Assembly: GCA_002328035.1 (NCBI GenBank)
Contig: DCVL01000051.1
Location: 105,080 to 169,079 of the forward strand
Source: Geobacter sp. UBA2189
GTDB taxonomy: Bacteria; Desulfobacterota; Desulfuromonadia; Geobacterales; Pseudopelobacteraceae
Length of the DNA stretch: 64,000 bases
Direction: 5' to 3'
In this document: positions 58,634 through 64,000 of the stretch, in pieces
Layout of the letters: each line of letters opens with the position of its first letter
Position numbering within the stretch: position 1 is the stretch's first letter
Made by a program: the position numbers and the translations under genes
The notes under the pieces: generated by a model
The model's input: only the letters and a program-made list of their open reading frames with translations
Told to the model about the DNA's origin: nothing
Database searches by the model: none

Positions 58634-59838
58634 CCAGTTGAACTCTCCATTATTCTTAAAATGGCTGTAAACATTGCATCTCTGTCTGTCTGAGATACTG
58701 AGATAACCATCTCTACATCAAACAGTCTGCCGCAGACATCTCTTACTGTCTGTTGGCTGGTTGTCCCTATAAGAGTGCTGCTACCAGCCTCGAAATAATT
58801 TTTTATGCCGGTTCTTATTGATTCAGGGTCAGCCATGAATTCACAGATGCTCTGTCCGAGAAGCTCTTCTTTGGTAAGTCCAAAAAGTTTCTCGGCCTTT
58901 TGATTTGCAATCACAATCTTGCCATCCGGCAGGAATGTTACTATAGGTGATTTTGCAATCTCAATAAAATTACGGTATCTTTCATCTGACTCTGCGCGTT
59001 GTTGAGTTCTTCGTTCCAGTTCCGACATAAGTTCATTAAAAGAAGCCACAAGATGCCCAATCTCATCATTTCCTGGCTGCTCAATACGTTGGGTGAAATT
59101 TCCGGTGCTGGCGACCTCTTCGATCCCCTTGGCAACGGTTGAAACAGGCCTCAGAATGGCACGATGTATGATCCATCCTGTAAATAACAGCAGTAAAACC
59201 AATATTGTAAGTTCAATCATCAGTTCGCTGAAAAGATTGCTGCCGATAGATATATAAAGTTCTTTCATCGGTACCGATACAGATACAGCTCCTATTATTT
59301 CACCATCACGGTAATTATATGAAGAGTGCCCTTTGGAGAAACGCTGCTGGACAAAGAGTGGTGCTGATTCAAAGCTGCCATGGCATACAAGACAGGATTT
59401 GTCTGCAGTCATTAAGAGCATGTATCGAAGAGTCTCATCAGACCCGTTTTTAACGATCTTGTAACTTTCCTTTTGTTCTGGAGATCTGGATAAGTTTTTG
59501 AGCTCAGCTGTCTCGTATTCATCAGGAATATTTTGTGGGTTCCGGTTTCTAAGTGACACCTGCCTTACATAGTATGGGGAGCCTGATCTGATTTTGGTTG
59601 CAATCCTTGTTGCTGCTACCTGAGGTATCAAATCTTGGTTTTTCTCTGCTTCACCTTTTTCTGTTGCAGATAGATATTCCCTTATTTCAATGAGCTGATT
59701 TGAGATGACTCGCGCTTTGTCAATGGCCTGCTGGTAGATCAGTGAATGTTCGTACCTGTACGAGTTCCATCCCAGAGTGACAAACAGGGCTATTAAAAGC
59801 ACAGATATGATCAGAGTAAGTTTTAATGTGATTCGCAT
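58630..59838 (-). CDS. c-type heme sensor protein (DUF3365-HAMP-PAS) without output domain
   Basis: The 402-residue protein has a membrane helix at 7-24, an extracytoplasmic DUF3365/Tll0287-like domain with one covalent heme motif C149-L-V-C152-H153, a second helix at about 207-228, a HAMP domain and a PAS domain to the C-terminus (FTAILRIMESSTG). No kinase, GGDEF or methyl-accepting domain follows, which is unusual. Heme-bearing redox or gas sensors are typical of Geobacteraceae. It may signal by contact with another protein, or be the front part of a former longer protein. A promoter stands about 40 bases upstream. Confidence 0.88.
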   Translation of the reverse strand: MRITLKLTLIISVLLIALFVTLGWNSYRYEHSLIYQQAIDKARVISNQLIEIREYLSATEKGEAEKNQDLIPQVAATRIATKIRSGSPYYVRQVSLRNRNPQNIPDEYETAELKNLSRSPEQKESYKIVKNGSDETLRYMLLMTADKSCLVCHGSFESAPLFVQQRFSKGHSSYNYRDGEIIGAVSVSVPMKELYISIGSNLFSELMIELTILVLLLLFTGWIIHRAILRPVSTVAKGIEEVASTGNFTQRIEQPGNDEIGHLVASFNELMSELERRTQQRAESDERYRNFIEIAKSPIVTFLPDGKIVIANQKAEKLFGLTKEELLGQSICEFMADPESIRTGIKNYFEAGSSTLIGTTSQQTVRDVCGRLFDVEMVISVSQTDRDAMFTAILRIMESSTG

Positions 59839-59873
59839 AAAAGCCTCACAGCTTGTAAACTGCCAACAGCAAG

Positions 59874-59901
59874 AGTATAGACTGAATTATATAATTGACA
59901 A
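59874..59901 (-). promoter_or_regulatory. Putative promoter of the heme sensor gene
   Basis: On the minus strand TTGTCA (59896-59901) and TATACT (59874-59879) are 16 bases apart, with each hexamer one base off consensus. The start site would be about 30 bases before the ATG at 59838. Confidence 0.52.
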
Positions 59902-59931
59902 GTCCTCTGAGAATAATCTTAAAGCTAAAAC

Positions 59932-59960
59932 TTGAACCGTTATTGTGAATCAGGTATGTT
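59932..59960 (+). promoter_or_regulatory. Candidate promoter of the penicillin-binding protein gene
   Basis: TTGAAC (59932-59937) and TATGTT (59955-59960), 17 bases apart, about 60 bases before the ATG at 60020. Each hexamer matches four of six positions. Confidence 0.38.
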
Positions 59961-60019
59961 TCTCTGAACTTAATCATATCTTTAAACATCTAATTAGTTT
60001 GTTGAAAGGCTGTTTTTGA

Positions 60020-62467
60020 ATGTATCAGCAGCAAAACAAGATAAACCGTAAGATGGCAAATCAGGCAGGTAGGGGGTTCTTTTCAACCCTGCTATTAATT
60101 CTCATTACTATTGCCGTTCTTTCTGTCTTGGCCGCTGGAGGTTATATTGCGTTTCTGATTGCCAAACTCCCAAAGATCGATCGTCTTACTGATTATAAAC
60201 CACCTATAGTTTCACAGGTTTATGGTGATGATGGCACACTGGTTGGGGAGTTTTACCTTGAACGCAGGTTGGTTGTGCCTGTCAACAAGATGCCAAGAAA
60301 ACTGATTCAGGCCTTTGTGGCAGCAGAGGATGCCAGTTTCTATTCCCACAAGGGGATTGACTATTTTGGGATTGCCAGAGCTGCTTTTAAAAACCTTGCT
60401 TCAATGCGTAAAAAGGAGGGGGCTTCAACTATTACGCAACAGGTTACAAAAACGATGTTGCTGACTCCTGAGAAAAAGCTCTCACGCAAGATAAAAGAAG
60501 CTATACTGGCCAAGAGAATGGAAGAAAGACTAACCAAGGATGAAATTTTATATCTTTACCTTAATCAGATCTACCTCGGAGCAGGTTCATATGGTGTTGA
60601 AGCTGCAGCTGAGACCTATTTTGGCAAGCATGTAGATCAATTGAATCTGGCTGAAATGGCAATTCTGGCTGGTTTACCCAAAGCGCCTAATGCATATTCT
60701 CCCATAAAGCATCTGGATAAGGCGAAAGAACGGCAGGGGTATGTGCTGGACAGGATGGTGCGGGAAGGCTTCATCACTGAGGCTGAAGCGAATCATGCTC
60801 GTTCAACATCTCTTGCTATTTTGCCTGGCCGTCGTGAAATAAACGATCAGGTCGCCTATTTTCTTGAGCAGATGAGGATCTATCTTGAGGGGAAATATGG
60901 AGAAGACCAGTTATATAAAGGTGGGTTAAAAATATACACCACTATGAACGCAAATATGCAGAAATCCGCATATGAATCGGTCAGGGCAGGTCTTAAGGAG
61001 GTTGACAAGCGGCTGGGGTTTAGGGGAGCAACCAAATATCTGAAGCAGGATGAAGTCGACAAGTTCTGTGATGATATTGAAAATGCTATTGATTCTGCTG
61101 CATTGAAGGTCGGGGATACATATACCGGTGTTGTTACGGCTATTGATACATTTAAAAGTGTTGTAACAGTTAGGGTAGGAGACCGTTTTGGTACTCTTGA
61201 CAGGAAAGGGATGGCCTGGGCAGGTAAGCCTACTCTGGTAAACAGCTATGGTAAACCTGCAAAACCATCCAAATCAATTGTTCTTGGGGCAGTGCTTGAA
61301 TTGCAGGTGCTTACTCCAGATCAAAATCGCCAAAGTGCAGTATTCGCATTGGATCAGGTGCCTGAAGTTCAGGGAGCTCTTGTTTCAATTGATCCAAGAA
61401 CTGCTGCTGTAAGGGCTATGATTGGCGGCTACGATTTTCGTAAAAGCCAGTTCAACCGTGCAGTCCAGGCAAAGCGTAACGCTGGTTCCGCCTTCAAGCC
61501 GATTATCTATGCAGCAGCCCTTGAAAAAGGATTTACAGCTGCAACGGTTATAGATGATTCACCGGTTGACTATCCTGCTGGTGCAGGCAAAATCTGGTCC
61601 CCCAAAAACTATGATAATTCATATCGTGGTCCGGTTACCATGCGCGAGGCACTTACACATTCAATAAATGTGGTAAGTGTTAAGATTCTCAACCAGATTG
61701 GGGTAGATTATGCTGTAGAGTTTGCCAAGCGGCTCGGTTTTACGGCAAAGATTGAGCCAAACCTCTCTCTTGCCCTGGGTGCTGCAAGCGTCTCTCCTTT
61801 GGAGCTTACTTCAGCTTATACGGTGTTTGCTAATAAAGGGATCTACCAGCAGCCATATTACATACTCAAGGTAACTGACAGTGATGGCAAGATTTTGGAA
61901 GAATATCGGCCGCCATTACCACCCGAGCTGATAGTTAATCCTCCGTTGGCCTCTAATGTGACGGTTGATCAACAGACTTCGGCGCAGTCCAAGCCGTTAC
62001 TTCCATCTGCAGCTACGCCTGCGGATCTACGCGCAACGCAGGCGACTTCGCCTGAGGTTGCCTACCTGATCACTAATTTGATGGAATCTGTTGTGCAGAG
62101 TGGAACAGGGTATCGTGCTGCAGCTATCAAGCGACCGGTGGCCGGCAAGACTGGCACAACGAACGAGATGAAAGATGCCTGGTTTGTTGGTTATGTGCCA
62201 CAACTTGTTACAGGAGTATGGGTTGGTTTTGACAATCAGTCCAAGTCGTTGGGGTCAGGTGGCTCTGGTGGGCAGGCTGCAGCTCCTATCTGGGTTAATT
62301 ATATGATGAAGGCAGTTGCTGGAATGACCGTTGAGCATTTTGAAAAGCCTGAAACAGTCTCTGTTGTGAGAGTAAACTCCAAGAGCGGAAAATTGACTCA
62401 AGGCGCAGATGGAACGGAAGAATCTTTTGTCAAAGGTACGGAGCCTTCTGATTACGTAGGAGACTGA
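60020..62467 (+). CDS. Class A penicillin-binding protein 1A (transglycosylase/transpeptidase)
   Basis: The 815-residue protein has a membrane anchor at about 22-48, a GT51 transglycosylase with the catalytic Glu in FVAAEDASFYSHKGID, GASTITQQVTK and ILYLYLNQIYLG, an OB-like insert with a KPSKSIVLGAVLELQ segment, and a transpeptidase with the serine in GSAFKPI, SIN and KTGTT. It polymerises and cross-links peptidoglycan at the outer face of the inner membrane. A weak AAGG precedes ATG 60020; a later Met at codon 12 is possible. Its end overlaps the convergent L,D-transpeptidase gene by 16 bp. Confidence 0.95.
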   Translation: MYQQQNKINRKMANQAGRGFFSTLLLILITIAVLSVLAAGGYIAFLIAKLPKIDRLTDYKPPIVSQVYGDDGTLVGEFYLERRLVVPVNKMPRKLIQAFVAAEDASFYSHKGIDYFGIARAAFKNLASMRKKEGASTITQQVTKTMLLTPEKKLSRKIKEAILAKRMEERLTKDEILYLYLNQIYLGAGSYGVEAAAETYFGKHVDQLNLAEMAILAGLPKAPNAYSPIKHLDKAKERQGYVLDRMVREGFITEAEANHARSTSLAILPGRREINDQVAYFLEQMRIYLEGKYGEDQLYKGGLKIYTTMNANMQKSAYESVRAGLKEVDKRLGFRGATKYLKQDEVDKFCDDIENAIDSAALKVGDTYTGVVTAIDTFKSVVTVRVGDRFGTLDRKGMAWAGKPTLVNSYGKPAKPSKSIVLGAVLELQVLTPDQNRQSAVFALDQVPEVQGALVSIDPRTAAVRAMIGGYDFRKSQFNRAVQAKRNAGSAFKPIIYAAALEKGFTAATVIDDSPVDYPAGAGKIWSPKNYDNSYRGPVTMREALTHSINVVSVKILNQIGVDYAVEFAKRLGFTAKIEPNLSLALGAASVSPLELTSAYTVFANKGIYQQPYYILKVTDSDGKILEEYRPPLPPELIVNPPLASNVTVDQQTSAQSKPLLPSAATPADLRATQATSPEVAYLITNLMESVVQSGTGYRAAAIKRPVAGKTGTTNEMKDAWFVGYVPQLVTGVWVGFDNQSKSLGSGGSGGQAAAPIWVNYMMKAVAGMTVEHFEKPETVSVVRVNSKSGKLTQGADGTEESFVKGTEPSDYVGD

Positions 62468-63786
62468 TCCTGTTTTGCAAAATCGTTGTTTTTTGTTTCG
62501 GCCGGTGTTTTCGTTATATCTTCCGCTACTCCGTTTCTGTTTGATATAACCTGCCTTACTTTTTTCCAGTCAACCTTGTCTTCCAGTTTTTGCCGCCTTA
62601 TTAGCATTTGAGCCTCAGCGGTCAGCCCTTCTGTCTTGTTGTATATATCACCGTGAGCTTCAAGCAGTATCCTGCCATCATCGGTAACAGCAAGTTTTAC
62701 AGGCTTGTATATAATCTCCCCTGGTGAATGAGTGCTAACCAGCTTGAATAACTCTTCCATCCTTGATGGATAGACTCTTATGCAGCCGTGACTTGCATAT
62801 GTGTAAATTGACCAGGGTTTTGTTGTGCTATGTATCAGTATTCCAGGCAAAGAGGTCTTTATAGCATACTTGCCTAAAGGATTATCCTTGCCTGGCGGTA
62901 TGCTTGTTATTACATTTTTACCTTCAAGCCTCATTTCCTCCTGAATAGAGGGCGGAACTGTCCATGTGGGATTTTTTGCCTTGTTGACAATCTTGAATCT
63001 GCCTATTGGTGTCTGCCATAGAAATTGGCCTGTTTTGGTGGGAGTACCCAAAGCCACAGCTGTGGAAAAGGTCATGTTACCCTGCTTAAAGAGATAAAGC
63101 ATTCTGTCCGGGATGTTAATAACTATTCCATCCTTTAAACGATGTTCAGGAATGATTCTGCGATTGTTGTATCTAAGAAGTTGCCCCTCTTTTAGCATCT
63201 GCTTTGTATCCAGATTATTCATGGATGCAAGTTTGTAACGGCTGATTCCAAGCTTTGCAGCTATAATTCGGATTGTATCACCTTTTATAACCCTGTATGT
63301 GCCAACACCACCAGTGAGTCTGGTAGAGCCCAAATACTCCTGTCCATCATTTATGGAAGGTACTCCGGTATCTAAATTGGAAGATGGTGCTGAGGTTTCA
63401 GTAAAAATAGGTACTGTTTTTTTAGAAAATTTGCCTGATTTGTCCGCTTCATTAGCATCTATAGTTGTATTAACCTGCTGTTCTTGTTTTATTATTGGTA
63501 TCGGTTCTGCTTTATCTGGAGGCGCAATCCTTGAATTAATCAAAGAAACCTTCTGAATAGTAAGTCTATAGTACCTTTCAGCATTCTTTTTATCATTCAG
63601 TTGGTAATACATCTCAGCAGTTGCAAGGCTTGAATCAATGCTTCGTATCTCATCGGCCGAGATTTGTGAATTTAATTCGTGTTGCAGTTTAGCAGTAACA
63701 GCTAATGCATCAGATCTTGAATCTGCAAATGCAGCGGCAGTTATTGAGAGAGATAAAGTCATGGACAACAGGCAAATCAATTTCAT
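62452..63786 (-). CDS. LysM/YkuD L,D-transpeptidase
   Basis: With ATG 63786 (AAGG upstream) the protein has a signal peptide MKLICLLSMTLSLSITAAAFA and about 444 residues; a start 13 codons earlier at 63825 is possible but would lie at or before the predicted transcription start. After a helical N-terminal region it has a LysM domain (YRVIKGDTIRIIAAKLGI) and a YkuD domain with HSTTKPW and catalytic Cys in SHGCIRVYPS. It makes 3-3 peptidoglycan cross-links or anchors a lipoprotein in the periplasm. It pairs with the adjacent class A PBP in cell-wall work. Confidence 0.93.
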   Translation of the reverse strand: MKLICLLSMTLSLSITAAAFADSRSDALAVTAKLQHELNSQISADEIRSIDSSLATAEMYYQLNDKKNAERYYRLTIQKVSLINSRIAPPDKAEPIPIIKQEQQVNTTIDANEADKSGKFSKKTVPIFTETSAPSSNLDTGVPSINDGQEYLGSTRLTGGVGTYRVIKGDTIRIIAAKLGISRYKLASMNNLDTKQMLKEGQLLRYNNRRIIPEHRLKDGIVINIPDRMLYLFKQGNMTFSTAVALGTPTKTGQFLWQTPIGRFKIVNKAKNPTWTVPPSIQEEMRLEGKNVITSIPPGKDNPLGKYAIKTSLPGILIHSTTKPWSIYTYASHGCIRVYPSRMEELFKLVSTHSPGEIIYKPVKLAVTDDGRILLEAHGDIYNKTEGLTAEAQMLIRRQKLEDKVDWKKVRQVISNRNGVAEDITKTPAETKNNDFAKQDQSPT

Positions 63787-63827
63787 TAATAAAACCTTGT
63801 CTGAATATAACTGATGGATTTTCACCT

Positions 63828-63856
63828 GCTATACACGAGTAGTTTGTTGTGTGCAA
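63828..63856 (-). promoter_or_regulatory. Candidate promoter of the L,D-transpeptidase gene
   Basis: On the minus strand TTGCAC (63851-63856) and TATAGC (63828-63833), 17 bases apart. If used, transcription would begin near 63821, favouring the downstream start codon. Confidence 0.35.
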
Positions 63857-63906
63857 GTCTGATTTCGAATAGTTAGAGCAGAATTAATTTTTTTTTGAAA
63901 AAAATG

Positions 63907-63935
63907 TTGACGTATAAAAAATGGATGTGTATAAA
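63907..63935 (+). promoter_or_regulatory. Near-consensus promoter, probably of an rRNA operon
   Basis: TTGACG (63907-63912) and TATAAA (63930-63935) with a 17-base spacer follow an A-rich stretch (63889-63904) that could act as an UP element. Downstream is a leader typical of rRNA operons, see next entry. No coding frame starts in the remaining 65 bases. Confidence 0.7.
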
Positions 63936-64000
63936 CGGGATTCCTTGCAGCGCGGAACACCAGTCGCTGTCGGAGATTTGGTCTTTGAAAACCGAATAGC
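63936..64000 (+). ncRNA. Probable 5' leader of a 16S rRNA precursor, cut by window edge
   Basis: The last bases contain a small inverted repeat (CAGCG at 63948-63952 with CGCTG near 63965) and a closing GGTCTTTGAAAACCGAATAG, which closely resembles the conserved box found before 16S rRNA genes in many bacteria (TCTTTGAAAACTGAATAG). The 16S gene itself would start beyond position 64000. Confidence 0.55.

Noticed and set aside
1..64000. Insertion sequences, CRISPR arrays, tRNA genes, integrases
   Set aside because: No transposase or integrase motif, no regularly spaced repeats and no tRNA-like cloverleaf were seen in the intergenic regions.

Overview
The window looks like chromosome of a Geobacter/Pelobacter/Trichlorobacter-type bacterium (Desulfuromonadia). 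The pointers are the gene content (rho-rpmE-thyX-DUF1385, hisH-hisA-hisF-hisE, two-gene glycyl-tRNA synthetase), a covalent-heme sensor protein and the moderate G+C. This is inference from gene families; no marker gene such as 16S rRNA is inside the window.

Layout. From 1 to about 42.2 kb lies one continuous minus-strand block of about 37 genes for making and attaching unusual sugars, most joined by ATGA/GTGA overlaps or gaps of a few bases. In transcription order (right to left): (a) 42.2-33.2 kb, a heptose-like nucleotide-sugar module (SDR, HddC-like nucleotidyltransferase, HddA-like kinase, SDR, TylF-like methyltransferase, split transketolase, SDR, MiaB-like radical SAM enzyme, second TylF-like methyltransferase); (b) 33.2-26.9 kb, a B12-type radical SAM enzyme, aldo/keto reductase, Nudix protein, a DegT-fold enzyme whose PLP lysine is histidine (as in 3-dehydratases) and another B12-type radical SAM enzyme; (c) 26.9-16.7 kb, two glycosyltransferases, two Gfo/Idh/MocA oxidoreductases around an unknown protein, then a nonulosonic-acid set (N-acetyl sugar amidotransferase, NeuB-, NeuC- and NeuA-like enzymes and a second HisF/HisH pair), predicting an acetamidino-substituted legionaminic/sialic-type sugar; (d) 16.6-1 kb, large multidomain transferases (polysialyltransferase-like/acetyltransferase fusion, GT4-GT2 fusion, a 1379-residue GT2/methyltransferase/GT2/TPR/GT2 protein, exostosin-like protein, a truncated methyltransferase-CgeB fusion), plus an acyl carrier protein, hexapeptide acetyltransferase, SDRs, an aminotransferase and a TPR protein. 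No flippase, polymerase, ABC exporter or priming transferase is encoded here. With the TPR-linked transferases and the ACP, this fits glycosylation of a cytoplasmic protein such as flagellin better than O-antigen, although no flagellin gene is visible.

From 42.5 to 49.3 kb, still on the minus strand, are a TPR/Ig-like protein, hisE, hisF, hisA, hisH, a likely 37-residue gene, glyS and glyQ. The genuine HisF/HisH therefore sit about 27 kb from the sugar-type paralogues, which allows direct comparison: paralogue HisF has Glu at the catalytic Asp130 position.

From 49.5 to 64 kb is housekeeping DNA on both strands: a hybrid sensor kinase, cysM-like cysteine synthase, rho, rpmE (with a strong terminator), thyX, a DUF1385 membrane protein, thiE, thiM, a 51-residue gene, a c-type-heme HAMP/PAS sensor without output domain, a class A penicillin-binding protein and a LysM/L,D-transpeptidase. 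The last 100 bases carry a near-consensus promoter and a leader resembling the start of an rRNA operon that would continue beyond the window.

The best candidate for something undescribed is 26.9-42.2 kb: one operon combining GDP-heptose-type activation, a His-for-Lys PLP dehydratase with a cysteine cluster, a split transketolase, two B12-type radical SAM enzymes, a TRAM-less methylthiotransferase-like enzyme and two O-methyltransferase-like proteins. It plausibly makes a heavily modified deoxy or branched sugar.
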